Source: Craspedostauros australis
Taxonomy: Eukaryota; Bacillariophyta; Bacillariophyceae; Mastogloiales; Achnanthaceae
Direction: 5' to 3'
Assembly (NCBI GenBank): GCA_026770025.1
Contig: JAMXDE010000016.1
Coordinates: forward strand, 310,001 to 374,000
Length of the DNA: 64,000 nucleotides
Below the pieces are notes generated by a model. The model worked only from the letters and a program-made list of their open reading frames with translations. It did no database searches and was not told where the DNA came from. Each line of letters starts with the position of its first letter. The stretch's first letter is position 1. Both the position numbers and the translations under genes were made by a program. Below, piece by piece: positions 47,716 to 60,012 of this stretch.

Positions 47716-50154
47716 ATGAACCTCAAGTGCAACTTCGCAATCGCAAGCCTGTTGGCCGTGACAGGTGAGTGCCGTGGCGGATGTCAGATGAGATGTTGCG
47801 CCATGCTGCATGCGCAGCTGAAGGCAACGGCATGCTCGTAGATCCGACAACTCCATGGTGACCGCGTTCGTCGCCAGTCTCTTGGATTCTGGACAAAAGG
47901 AATCTATTTGGCGAAAACGGAAGGTCATGATGGGCGGGCATTGGATTCGAAAGGAACCCCAGGCATAGAATTCCTCAAACCAAGATGGCCTACTGTTGGT
48001 GGTTGGTGTCCAAGTATCGGGATGCAACTGGTACCAGGGCTTCAATACACACAGAGAGGGAGAAAGAGACAACTTGGTGCCACGAGAGCGCAACCGAACT
48101 GCCCGTTTCGTTTCAAAGATCAACACATCGACTCACACCGGCTCCTATCATCCTTGCCATGCTGTTGTGCCATGCTATGACTACAATCATATTCCGTGCA
48201 TTCATCGTCGCTGTATCATCATCATCATCATCTTTTTCTTGCTCATGGATAACATCTGCCATGAATGCTCTGCCATACTCCAATGAATCTTCCATTCTCT
48301 CTGCCCCACACCACAGTCACAGCATTTTCGCCTGCCAAGCAAATCGGTGCAACCCCGTTCGGTGCTTCCACTGCGTCTACCACAAGCCTTCACATGTCGA
48401 CAATCCAATCCGTCAAGGCTCGAGAAATCTTGGATTCCCGCGGAAATCCAACCGTCGAGGTGTGTCTCATGATGGAGAAGCCACTTGATTGCTGCTATTG
48501 CTTCTGGTGGTGGTGCCGCGATTGATGCGTTGCTTGCATTGCTCTCGATTAATAATCTCGGCAGTGATCGCGTTTTGGCGACATGGCGGTGCAAGGAAAG
48601 GCTGTGTGTCGCCATTGGCTTGGTGGATTCTTGCACTCACAATCAGGGATTGGGATCGACTTCATTGATGCACGCGAATATGACTGCACATTTGTGTTCG
48701 CATGTATTGGCATCTGCATTCGTCCATGACCAACCACTTGCTCACATTCTCAATTCGGACACTGGACTCCACATTATCGGATCCTCCTATTCCATCGTGA
48801 CTTTCTATGTTTTTTGGTTTGGTTCCATGCGACGCACCACCGGTACGCTCTGGCATTCGCTGCTCTGCTACTACCACATTTCCATCGGTGTGATCATAAT
48901 GCCGAACAGGTTGAGGTGACCACCGAAGATGGCATGTTCCAAGCCTCTGTCCCATCTGGTGCATCCACCGGAGCCTACGAGGCCGTCGAGCTTCGCGATG
49001 GCGGAGACCGCTACATGGGAAAGGGTGTGCTCAAGGCAGTTGGCAACGTCAACGATGTCTTGGGACCAGCCGTTAATGGCATGGACGTGTCCGACCAGTC
49101 CTCCATCGACAAGGTCATGATCGACCTCGATGGAACCCCAAACAAGGCCAACATGGGAGCCAACGCCATCCTCGGTGTCAGTCTTGCCGTCAGCAAGGCG
49201 GGAGCAGCAGCCAAGAAGGTCCCGCTGTACAAGCACTATGCTGACCTCGCAGGCAACGACCTGGACAAGTTCACCATGCCTGTGCCATGCTTCAACGTGA
49301 TCAACGGTGGATCGCACGCGGGCAACAAGCTGGCCTTCCAGGAGTACTTCGTCATCCCCACAGGAGCGAAGTCGTTCGCCGAGGCAATGCAGATCGGATG
49401 CGAGGTGTACCACACCCTTGGCAAGATCATCAAGGCCAAGTTCGGTGGAGACGCCACCCTCATCGGAGACGAGGGTGGCTTCGCACCACCATGCGACAAC
49501 AGAGCAGGATGCGAGCTCATCATGGAGGCCATCGCGCAGGCAGGCTACGAAGGCAAGTGCACCATCGGTCTCGATGTTGCCGCCTCCGAATTCAAGGTCA
49601 AGGGCGAGGACGGTTACGACTTGGACTTCAAGTACGACGGAGATGTCGTGCCCGGCGAGGGATTGGCCAACTTGTACCAAGAGCTTGCCGCTGACTTTCC
49701 CATCGTGACCATCGAGGATCCATTCGATGAGGATGACTGGGAGAACTGGTCCAAGTTCACCGGAAAGAACGCCGAGCAATTCCAGGTCGTCGGAGATGAT
49801 CTGACCGTGACGAACATCGGGAAGATCTCCAGAGCCGTCGAGGAGAAGGCCTGCACATGCTTGCTCCTCAAGGTCAACCAGATTGGTTCCATCACCGAGA
49901 GTATCGACGCTGTCAAGATGGCCAAGCAGGCCGGATGGGGCGTCATGACGTCCCACAGATCCGGAGAGACCGAAGACACCTACATCGCCGACCTGGCCGT
50001 TGGTCTTTGCACCGGCCAGATCAAGACCGGCGCCCCATGCCGATCGGAACGTCTGGCAAAGTACAACCAGCTCTTGCGTATCGAGGAGGAGCTGGGTGCC
50101 GAGAACACCGACTACGCCGGCGCAGGCTTCCGAACGACATCGTGGATGGGCTGA
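47716..50154 (+). CDS. ENO: Enolase with a complex-plastid leader
   Basis: Exons 47716-47764, 48323-48459 and 48910-50154 (GTGAGT, GTGTGT donors; CACAG, AACAG acceptors) give 476 residues. The tiny first exon encodes [16 protein letters not shown]; the join yields [11 protein letters not shown], a signal peptide followed by an ASAFAP-like site (Phe at +1) and a Ser/Thr-rich transit-like stretch. The enzyme begins at [25 protein letters not shown], complete across the second junction. Catalytic motifs are intact: [49 protein letters not shown] and [10 protein letters not shown]. Enolase interconverts 2-phosphoglycerate and phosphoenolpyruvate. The leader predicts plastid import; a start at the internal Met (MSTIQSV) would give a cytosolic form. 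The first exon is only 49 bases and rests on frame and leader logic. Confidence 0.92.
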
Positions 50155-51042
50155 GCAAGTACGAGCACAAGTGCCAGTACAAGTATGAGCATGAGCGGAG
50201 TAAAGCATACATTAGGAATCTGTACGTTGCTGCCACCACTTACTCTACTCTACCTTGACTTCCAAGATTCCACGGCCCCTTGCTTCGAATGCTCCATTGT
50301 TTCATGTCAACACGATCCACAAGCAAGGGGAACAACGGAGTGATACTCTAGAGTGCAGTGGGTAACGAACATCATCAACGCCTTCTCTTCTCCCCATCAT
50401 GTCGATACCGTTGACACCTCATCTCTTGAGCGGATGCAATGAGTTATCGAGTATGATAGTATATACAACCTGCCGTCTATGGTATTAGAATGTCATGCTT
50501 GTGCGTAAGTTCTGCGCGAGTCCAGATCTATGCAGTGGTTGTTGCTGTGGTTGTTGAAGTCATGGATTCCAACAGGACAGGTTAGTCTTGGTTTCTGTTT
50601 TGTGTCTGACTGCGACGAGTGCTGCGCAATTACTCTATGTATTTGTTGCAGCAGGCATCAGTAGCCATGGAGGGCGATGAATGGCATCAGCAAAGATAAC
50701 AGATGGTTTGTTATTGCTGATGCAAGGCCATCGAGGTTGGTGTGAATACGATACATCATGCAACTTGATCAAATGATGCAAGGCATCCTTCGATCAGGTG
50801 AACGAACCAAACAAGCCAAGCGCACTCAATGTATGGAATGTACTCGTATGGATTGGTTGGCTGTCACGAATCTGCACGATACTTCGAGGATTGTGTTGTC
50901 ACCATTGCGGCTTTTGACAATGCAGCAATGATGGCAACGATGTTGGTAGTTAGCGTTTGTGTTCGAGGATTGTGTCCCACCGGCTTGATTGCTGTATGGA
51001 TGGTGTGACTGCGAGAGGGGGGAGATCGTGTCACCCGCCTGC
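50155..51042. other. Intergenic region between convergent enolase and FCP genes
   Basis: No gene is seen. A short hairpin (50684-50723) and related GATGCAAGGCATC-like pieces near 50722 and 50778 are the only structure noted. Confidence 0.5.
50684..50723. repeat. Inverted repeat, 10-bp perfect arms
   Basis: GCATCAGCAA at 50684-50693 and its exact complement at 50714-50723 flank a 20-base loop. It lies in the 3' flank between the enolase and FCP genes. The function is unknown and the arms are short enough to be chance. Confidence 0.5.
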
Positions 51043-52138
51043 TTAGAACATTGGGCTTCCGGTGAGGGCTGGGACGGATCCTGGCACGTTGGCGGCGGCG
51101 ACGAAGGACATGATGGCGATCATGGCAAGGCGTCCGTTGTTCAATTCTCGGCTGCGCTTGACTGCCAGCGTGGCGTCATCGACCTTGGAGAAGTCGATTG
51201 GTGGGAAGATGATGGTTGGGGTGTCGCCTCCCTTGGTGTAGTGGGTTCCGCTGGACTCGCTGATGATCTCAGCAAGGAAGATGAGTCCGATGATCTGCTG
51301 CTTGCCTGTGGCCGTCCATCATCGTGTGTATTGGGAGTGGGAGATTGGTGTTTTTGCAGGAATGGAAGGAGATGGGTGAGATTTGTTAGATGATACGGTG
51401 AAGCTCGCAAAGCTGTGGGGCATCGGGCATCGGGTAGTCATGTGCTCATGAATCTGTGGTTGTTCAACATGAATGTTGGCCACGACGATTGGCATATCCT
51501 CGCATCGAAGTACAATAAAGTATTATACAACAGAGTAGGGTCGAGCGGCGGAAGCATGATAGCACAGCTCATCTCCGTTGGCCACCGCCTGCCTTTCATA
51601 TGCATTCTCATTGCGATCCAATGCCGCTGGCCGTGCCAAGTGCTCTGTGGCGTCACGCTAGATTCTCTGTTCTCCATTGGTCTTTCAAAAGCAAACTCAA
51701 TTCAAATCCCAACTTCATAGGTACGGGCACAGGTATAGGAACAGAAGCAGGCTCGAATGCAGAAAACGAAGAGGAAGACATACCACCATCTGGGACGGCA
51801 TCCCAGGCATCGAAGGGCTTCATGCCGGAGAGGGACTCGAAGGAGACATCCTTGCTGAGCATTCCTGGGAAGTGGAAGCCGGCAGCCTGGACGATGTATC
51901 CGGTGGTGGCGAGCATGGCGACGCGTGCGTGCTTGAGCTCGGCGGCGCGGAACCAGGCGAAGGTCTCGTCGGATCCGAGGGTGGCCAGGTCGAGCGGATC
52001 GAAGCTCTTGGCTGGCAGGGTGCTGCCTGGCATGTCATCGAGTCCGGCACGAAGGGCCGAGGAGACGGCGGCCTTTGGGGCGCTGGTGAATGCAGCGGCG
52101 GAGCTGGCGAGAGCGAGAACGAGAGCGGCGACCTTCAT
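51043..52138 (-). CDS. Fucoxanthin-chlorophyll a/c-type light-harvesting protein
   Basis: Exons complement(51784-52138) and complement(51043-51305) join in phase 1 (GTATGT/CACAG), giving 205 residues. The second exon has no early Met and was found from its content. The start MKVAALVLALASSAAAFTSAPK is a signal peptide with an ASAFAP-like site (AAAF). Helix 1 is ETFAWFRAAELKHARVAMLATTGYIVQ, with the Glu and His/Arg ligands expected for chlorophyll. The junction reads PDGG/KQQIIGLIFLAEIISE (helix 2). Helix 3 is RSRELNNGRLAMIAIMSFVAAANVPG, the mirror of helix 1. It ends ALTGSPMF. Such proteins bind chlorophylls a and c and fucoxanthin in the thylakoid and pass energy to the photosystems. The subfamily (Lhcf, Lhcr or other) is not decided. 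It is divergent from TIC110. Confidence 0.93.
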
Positions 52139-53128
52139 GTTGGGATACGGTTGGGGTTGGCTTTTCAAAAGTTGATTGGTGTTATGCTCGATCGGGGAGT
52201 CAAGGTGGGCGTTGTCGCAGTTGCGACTCTTCGCTTGTCTCCTCCCTTCTTCCTTGGAAACGGGCCACCAGTTGGGAACGGGACAGAACGGCAACCAAGA
52301 CAGGAGAGAAGGATGGGACAGGCCAACCCTTCGTCATGGTCGACGTTGCCGCGCAAAAAGGAGGAAAACGGCAAAGATACGTCACGTGAAGATACGGAGC
52401 CACGGAACCTCAACCCGTTGCTTCGTGTGGGTATCATGGAATCTGGAATTTTGGCATTGCCCATCTTTTTCGGTATACCATACTGGTACTACATAGTATA
52501 GTCTCGGAAGTACCAATGTAAAGGTACCACGTAATATGACCGAAACGACCCGAAACGTCACATGTGTTCCCTTGACGCGTGGAAGCATCCGCGACAATTG
52601 TCCACGTTGATTTGATGGACGAAACCTCAACTTCACATCACCGCAAAGAAAACGATGGGGCGAGAAGCAATGGAAGAGAACGCCGACAAATCCAACCAGT
52701 CTCGCAATCCGCACGTCGCCGCGACGTCTTCACGTCATCATCATCTGCAACAGCCACAGGATCGTCAGTCGGTGGGTCGGCAGCAGCCTCACAAATCGCA
52801 CGCGCACATCGATGAGTTGGAAGTGAGCTACACCACTCTGCTACTCTGCTCTATTCCACTCCAATCACCTTGACTACTTTTCGCATCAGCATCCGAGCAC
52901 TCGTGTTCCTCTTCCGTATCTCTTGACACATCCACATCAATTCGACCAAGTGCCGATCGCGGAAAAGTGAACTCACATTTCCATCTACGCACTCCGCATC
53001 AGCATCAACATCAGCATCAACAGACAAGTGAGAACGACGATACGCACTATTTCGCCGCACACTTCATTCCCAATCAGCGAAGTTACATCAGCATCCGCAC
53101 AAACACACAGCATACTAGCACAGGCAAC
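52139..53128. other. Intergenic region between divergent FCP and TIC110 genes
   Basis: About 990 bases between two plastid-protein genes transcribed apart. The stretch 52471-52535 has repeated GGTAC/GTACC and TACTA pieces with partial dyad symmetry. No gene is supported; the frame upstream of the TIC110 ATG stays open to 52967, but the ATG at 53129 with its signal peptide is the better start. Confidence 0.5.
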
Positions 53129-56100
53129 ATGAAATTCACAGCCATCGCAGTTGCCGCTGCCCTCTGCCTGGCAGACAGCAACACATCGGCGTTCACCGTC
53201 CAGCAGCACACCTCTGGCGTCTCCGTCGGTGCTGCCGTTACTCCGCTATCACCGCTGGCAGCACAGAATTTCCTTCCACAACAGCCGCAGAGACGCGGCA
53301 GACTCCAACCGCTCAACTTCGCCGCTGGTGGAATGGAAGAACTGCAGGAGCTGCTCGAGGCCAAGACCAACCCCCTCGACAAGAAGGCCCGTGAGTCGCC
53401 CTCCCTCTTCAAGTTCGCGGGATACGCATCCATCCCGGTCTCCGCCGCCCTGGGTTTCGGCATCGTCCCCAGCCGCCGTTTCGCAGCGCACGCCGCAGGA
53501 GCCATCATCACTGGCGTGGCCGGTGCCATCGGAAAGTCCAAATTGGATGCCATCACCGAGGACGCCGCCAAGCCGGCCATCGCCCAGGCCCTGGTCGACA
53601 ACGGCATCGAAGACCCGGACGCCACGGCCGCCAAAATCAAGGGTCTGCAGGAAACCTTCGGAATCGTCGACGATGAGGAATTCGAGTCCCTCTGCGCCGA
53701 CATTTACAGCAAGTACCTGCTGGGCATGGTCAAGCACAACCCCATCGCCAGCCACGGCGAGCCGGATGAGCTCGACTCCGTCAAAACCGCCCTCTCCCTC
53801 ACCAACCTCCACGTCGGAGAGGCCCACGCCGCCGCCGCCAACGAGTGGTACCGAATGACCACCAAAATCGCGACCGAGGAAGAGCTCGATGACCCCGACA
53901 GCCTCGAGCGCAAGGCCATGGACAAATTCCTGTTTTTGACGGAGCGCACCTTCCAGAAGGCCGACGAGACCCAGGAGGCCTTCAAGTTCGAAATGACGCG
54001 CGTCGCCAAGGCCATGAAGCTCAATTACGTCGAGGCCATGGAGCGCGTTGCCGAGGTTGCGGAACCATTCTACCTGAGGGCGCTCAAATCCACGCGCGCC
54101 AAACTCAACACCAACCAGGTCTCCGAGGCCATGCTGGAACGTGCCCGCAAGACCTTGGGAATTGAGGAGGAGACCGCCTTCGACATGCACATTGCGGCAT
54201 TCAACGAGGAGGTCAAGGAGCTCTGCGGACTCGCTTCCGAGGAGGCCTCCGACGATGACGAGGAGGCCGACATCGATCTCTCGGCTGCCAAGTTTGTGGA
54301 TGGTGCCAAGGATCGCGTAAGTTGTCGTTGTCTTGCATATTGCTTCGTACATTGCTCCACTTTGTTCTCAATTCTGTTGCATCGTGCTGCGATGTTGTCT
54401 TCAGCGTCGATTGTTCTCTGCCTTCGTTTATGCCCACACGCCTGCTTTCAATCAATTGTCACTGACCAATCAACTCGCCGACCTTGGAATCATTTTCCTT
54501 TCGCCATCCTCGTCATTTTATATTTTTCCACACTCAACAATTACAAAATGTACACGCACTCCCATCCATCCACGCATCCATCGAAATACACAGCTATACA
54601 AGCTCAGAGACGTTCTCAGCCTCTCCGATGAGGATGCTAACTACGAGATCGCTGCCGAAGTCACGCCACTCTTCCAGGCCACCGCCCTCGACACCATGAA
54701 GAGCGTGCTCGTTGGTAACAAAACGCCAGACGAGGCATGGGAGATCATGAACTCCCGCCGGCAGGAGCTCCTTCTGGCCCAGAAGGACAGCAAGGGACTC
54801 ATCTCCTCCATGGTCATGCAGGCCCTCGGCGCCCCGCTCGAGGAGGCACACAGATTCTCCAAGGTCAACAACGAGGAGGCTGTCTATGCCAACATCCTCG
54901 AAGCCCTCGATGCCAAGAAGGCACTGATCGCGATCCTCACCAAGTCCGGTTGGGATGAGTTCGACAACTTTGACAAGACCTTCTGCGACCCATGGGACAG
55001 ACAGTCTGCCAACGGATTCCTGCGATCCGACGAGCGTTTCAAGCTGTACAAAATCTTCCTTGGCCGATCGCTGCGAAAGGCTGAGGACGGCAAGCTCTCC
55101 GATGAAGCCTTTGGCCGCATGATGGAGGTCAAGGGGTTGCTCGGCGTTTCGGACGAACAGGCCGAGACCGAATCTCGCGCCACCTTCGGACCAGAACTTC
55201 AGAAGGCATGCCTGCGCGCCACGACGGAAATTGTCACAGACTTCACACCCGAGCTCGCGGTCAACATGCAGAAGGAGATCGATGACATTATGGACAACTA
55301 CCGTCTGTCGAAGAACTTCCTGCGTGAGCAGGGTGTCAGCTGCTACGGAAAGGCCGTCGCTTTGGTGAGCGAGAAGTCGCCAGGTGGCGTTCCAACCAAC
55401 GAGATGGAGGAGTCGCTGAAGTCGCTCCAAAAGATGTTCAACATGGAGGCGGAGGACACGTACCCAGCTCACATGGAGTACTTCGGTGCTGTGTACAGAA
55501 AGAGCGTCCTGGAGGCCATGGGCGCAACCGGCGTCATCCGATCCGACTTCCGTGAGGCACTGGACGACCTGCGCAGCCGATTGGGCGTGAACGAGGAGGA
55601 TTCCAAGAAGCTCTTCCTCGAGGCCGTCGAGGAGAAGATGACACCGATGGTCGAGTGGATCAACAGCGAGATGGAGCGCACCAACCTCAGTCAGCAGCAG
55701 CTGGCCCAGCGACGTGGCAAGGACATGGGACAGGATGTCTTCCAGTCTGGAAAGGATGCTGATGTACGTGCATTTGGTCGTGTTGGTGTTAATCTTGTGC
55801 AGATGTATGTTGTTGTTTGTGTTATGACTGTCTGCACACTCGCTTTGCAATTGTATCGGTTTTGTTTGCATGGACAGGATTGAATTGGACTTGATGCATT
55901 TGCCGTCAGCCTACGACGTTTGCTAACCTTCGCTTTATGCCACTTTTCCATGCCTTGCGGATGCCAATACACTTTCGCTGTGCCTGTCCACCAACACCAC
56001 TTCACGCTCTTCCAATCACGATCACAATCACAGGGCAACCTTGGCCTTGGAGCGGAAGTGAACATCATGGGAGACATCATGAACCTGGTGGACTTTTACA

Positions 56101-57047
56101 CCGAGAATGAGATCGCCGAAGAGAAGGAGGTTGGCACGAAGGAGGTCGACGGCAAGGAGGTTCCAGTGATGGAGACCTCCTACCCTGTCACCGCGCTTGG
56201 CAGCGGCTCACTGGATCAGGAAATGGCAGAGGCTCTGTACAGGCAGATGGTCGTCGGCGCCTTCACGAATCAGGGACCGCAGGCAGCACGGTACGAGGCG
56301 TCCCGCGCCAAGTTCGGTGGCATTCTGGGTCTGACGAGCGAGAAGATGGAGGAGATCAATGACAACATTGGCAGCACCGTGTACGACAACTACGTGTCAA
56401 GAACGATGATGACGAAGGGATCCTTGGATCAGCAGGACATGATGTTCCTTGCCAACATCCAGGGCAAGCTTGGCCTGTCCTCGGAACAGAGCGAGAAGTT
56501 CCTGATGGAGTCGCAGAAGAAGGTACTGTCGGAAGAGATCAACCAGCTGATGGACGACCCCACCCCTGCAGGGTTGAAGGCATTCCGCGAGAAGTGCAAC
56601 AGCATGGGCATGGACCTCGCCGAGGACATTGGCGTTTCCACATCGCGCCTGGTGCGAATGTTCGAGAGCGAGATCGTGCCTGGCCTGAAGAGCGGCGAGA
56701 TCAACGTGGAGAACAACGACATACTAACCGAGATCCAGGAATCGTTGAATCTGGAACCGGAGGAATGCGAGACCATGTTCGAGAATGCCGTGCTGAAACT
56801 TGCCAAGTCGGCGTTTGACCTGATCAACAACGAGCTGATGAGAGGCAGGGATGACAGCGTGGTGGACCCACTGAAGGAGCTTGTGCGATACAACCTCCTG
56901 ATGGAGGGCGACTTGGGCCTCTCCGTGGACGAGGCCACGGGGTACCAGATCTTCAACATCTACGATGCGTTCGACCATTCCGGCGAGGACGAAGAGACCG
57001 TGGAGTTGAACAAGGAGCTGCTGAAGACCGCCATGGGCATCGAGTAA
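53129..57047 (+). CDS. TIC110: TIC110, inner plastid envelope import protein
   Basis: Exons 53129-54316, 54603-55763 and 56034-57047 join in phase 0 (GTAAGT, GTACGT donors; CAAG, CACAG acceptors), giving about 1,120 residues. The start MKFTAIAVAAALCLADSNTSAFTV is a signal peptide with a TSAF site, so the product enters the complex plastid. A hydrophobic stretch follows at about residues 90-135 (GYASIPVSAALGFGIVPSRRF...AAGAIITGVAGAIG), as in TIC110. The rest is repeated helix pairs with the family's look: LGIEEETAFDMHIAAFNEEV, LLGVSDEQAETESRATFG, LGVNEEDSKKLFLEAVEEK, LNLEPEECETMFENAVLKLA. TIC110 anchors in the inner envelope and gathers chaperones for incoming precursors in the stroma. Length and repeat pattern agree with the family. 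Confidence 0.9.
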
Positions 57048-57380
57048 ATCGACGGCTGTCCTCTCTAGCTATTCTTCTTGAAATCCATGCATCTATTGAA
57101 GCAAGGGAAGGAGGATTTTACCATGATAGACAACGTATTTGACTGTACTCCGTCCTCAAAGGGTAATCGTACCCTTGTCTTTGCCTTGGACATCAGGACG
57201 TTGGGGGAGCTGGTTGCGATTGACGAGAGGTCCAAATTGAGGAGGGGACTGTCGTTCATTCCTGCCACTCCTCGAGCTTCGATTTTCAGCATATTGTGCC
57301 ATTTTAGCACATAGTAGGTCGTAGTTGTAGATTACCAGTGTCTCCCTAGTGTCTTTTGGCTTGGGTGGAGGCCAATTTTT

Positions 57381-57410
57381 TTGGTAACCATTGGTAACAA
57401 TTGGTAACTA
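57381..57410 (+). repeat. Three tandem 10-bp repeats, TTGGTAACNA
   Basis: The three units read TTGGTAACCA, TTGGTAACAA and TTGGTAACTA. The reverse complement TGGTTACCAA appears twice in tandem at 58873-58892 and once plus a variant at 59110-59129. Confidence 0.9.
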
Positions 57411-57707
57411 GTCGTATGAGTCAATTTCGCCGTAGACGCTGGTACATTTTGTACGTCAGTCCCACTCGAAGCGGCCCAAAAAACACCTTTTCTGCCACAA
57501 ACCTCCTCGGCAAGTTCATGCCGCTCCATTTGTTTGAGCTCTTCTTTTGTGAGCATTCGCATGTGTGACTTTTAATCACCCTCTCCAAGTTTGGCGGCGA
57601 TTGGATGGGTAGTTGTCGAGATCTACTCGTTTCTCTGGGGCCACCACTCCATATTGTCATTCACGAATGCCAATCACCGCGATGTATCGTGGCGAATTTT
57701 GTGTACC

Positions 57708-57731
57708 CCACCGCGTGTTAACACGCGGTGG
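57708..57731. repeat. Perfect 24-bp palindrome
   Basis: The left arm CCACCGCGTGTT is followed directly by its exact reverse complement, with no spacer. Symmetry ends at both borders. It is CG-rich in an AT-rich surrounding and could bind a dimeric regulator or form a cruciform; no role is shown. Confidence 0.9.
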
Positions 57732-60012
57732 AAATGATCACAAAACATTGTGGTGCCAACCGATGTGTTCCTCACATGCCATGATCAGTTCCTTACATCC
57801 TGATAGCATCCATTGTGGCTTCGTTCATCGTATTGCATTGTAGTTGATGATATGGTTGATACTTTCTACAATATCATTTCAGTTATACTCCAGAATACTG
57901 TACACCAGCAACAGTCTTGGCAACAACAACTTGGATGCATGTGTATTGTTGCATCAATCCTGCTTAGGAGAGCAATGATCCCTTGGTTAGCAGCAGCACA
58001 CAATAGCAGTCCAAAATAGAGCAGAGTCGACTGTTTCACACTGAGGAGTTCCACCTCGCCATGCTCGCACCGCTCTTCTTTGGATCTTCCGCATCGCTGA
58101 GCATGTGCAACTGCGCCGCGCAAAATTTCCACGCCATGTGCGCGCATTTTAGCATGTGTCACCTGCGCAATGTAGAGGCCGGTGTTCGATTGGCCATAGT
58201 TGTGCTGGAGATCAGTATAGAACATCAGGCTACCTGCACAGAACGGTTCGAACGCGGTTTGATAGAGCACGAACAGCGACTGCGTCAACGACCCTGCCCA
58301 TCGCATGAGTGTAGGAACCAGTGTCAATGAAGACAGTTTTGGCGCCTGATCAGGAAGCGATGTTTCCTCGCGAGGATAGTACACGATAAAAGTGACGAAA
58401 AACTTGCAATTGGTATATCTTTGGAGGAAGTGAGATTCGAAGACCAAGGCTACATGGGCAGGTGCAAGAGAGGATTCTGCGTCACCTGAAAGCAACGGAA
58501 CGATGATCCGACGTCAGGGCGATGCACAACCTTGCATAAAGTAAAGAGACTCCTGCGAACAAAACAGTTCGAATCAACAACACGTAAAAACGCGCGATAT
58601 TTTTTGGCGCGAACTTTTGTGCGTTCACGGATTGATGATCATGGCTGTCACGAGCATTAGTGACTAACTTCAAACACCCAAAGCAACACACAAACGCATT
58701 CCGGACCGCTGACCAGCACATCACCCGAAGCAGAATGAAGTGACGAATACAGCCATGTCATTCACTTGACCAATAGACGAAACAGAATTGGATGCGGGTC
58801 TTTGGGAGGCAGTCGGTCGAGATTGGACCAAGAAGCAACAAATTATTGTACCAGAACGTCGTAGACTCTACGTGGTTACCAATGGTTACCAACGAAAAAA
58901 TTCCGAAATCATGTCCGTACGTCGTCCGTATGAAAAAGGCCGATAAAGGGTAAAAAGAGGCATCGAGATGAACATGAAGCGGAGACCGTTTGCCAACAAT
59001 GAAGACATCAACAGATAGCTCTCACTCTCTTCTTTCTAATTATGCAAAGATATCGGTCAACGGCCATCAACTCATCGAATGGTTGCTTGTGCCGTCGGCG
59101 ATATGCCAATGGTTACCAATAATTACCAAAAAAACGGAAATTAGCCAATAGCCACTAGAGTATGGCGCGCGTAGGCAGAGAGGCTGGTCGAGATTCCCTC
59201 GTCATCTTCACCTCACTGCCCCCCTCCATTCACCGCTTCATCCGTTCGTGTGAGAGGACCCTGCTGTCTTGTCGAAAATGATTTTCGGAGAGCCAGATCA
59301 GCAAGAGAGAGAGAGGTTGGATCACATGTGTTCTCGTTTCGTTTCGTTTCGTGCAGCCTCTCGATGACTTGTTGGGTGTGACAAACCTTCTCATCTCGTC
59401 CTGTGCGAACACAAGGGCAGCCACACAAATGATGACTCTGAATGGGTGGGATCCACGATTCGGCCACGAGTGGATGATGCGCACGCAAGGGAGGAAGAAA
59501 GAAGGGATGAGGTGAGATGAGATGAGAGCACGGAGACGATGGCCGGAGTCGCCACGATTCTCAGTTGGTCACGTTTGTCTGTTCTGTCGATTTGTGGAGG
59601 CGACACACGAACTCGGGAATGCAAGAGGTCGAATAAATCGAAGCTCTACCACGAGGTCGTGTTGATGGTTCTCCGAATAAACTTCTGCACGACCGTCACC
59701 ACACTTTGGATGACGACAGGCCACACGACAACTCTGTTGGTGGGAGATCGTGGGCAGAGCAACAACAATTTTTACCGTGGTTTCTCTGAGTGATCACCCC
59801 TGACAAAGGAAGCAGCGGGCCTCTCCGCCGTCCTTGTAACCACAAAGACGTGCACAAACAACCGGCACAAACAACCGGCACAAACATCGAGGGCAGCAAC
59901 GCAGGACGCACCTCACACATAACACAACACAGCCAAGGCTGCACCGTGAGGTACCATTCATCCAAGGAAACGCAGCAGCAGCAACAGCAGCAGCAACAAC
60001 TGAACGCTCACC

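Larger units (their letters stand above)
57374..59138. mobile_element. Possible decayed or non-autonomous DNA element with inverted ends
   Basis: The left end (57375-57407) and the reversed right end (about 59104-59136) share a T7 run followed by GGTAAxxATTGGTAACxATTGG, about 27 of 30 bases. The interior, about 1.76 kb, has no transposase. No clear target-site duplication was seen, so the call is tentative. Confidence 0.35.
57048..60012. other. Gene-poor region with inverted decamer repeats and a palindrome
   Basis: About 3 kb lacks a supported gene. It holds TGGTTACCAA-type decamers in inverted arrangement (57381-57410 against 58873-58892 and 59110-59129), a perfect 24-bp palindrome (57708-57731) and CAACCGGCACAAA-type repeats near 59855-59885. 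A minus-strand open frame at 57866-58495 (209 codons) has no recognisable domain. The last few hundred bases should hold the MFS promoter and leader. Confidence 0.6.

Noticed and set aside
48871-50208. A 445-codon frame antisense to enolase
   Set aside because: It mirrors the enolase exon exactly, which has complete catalytic motifs; the antisense product has no recognisable domain.
53249-54352. Long antisense frames within TIC110 (also 54594-55871)
   Set aside because: They arise from codon bias of the sense gene, show no domains, and the sense frame splices cleanly into a TIC110 product.
57866-58495. A 209-codon minus-strand frame
   Set aside because: It has no recognisable domain, leader or splice sites, and lies in a region with transposon-like ends. 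It may be chance.
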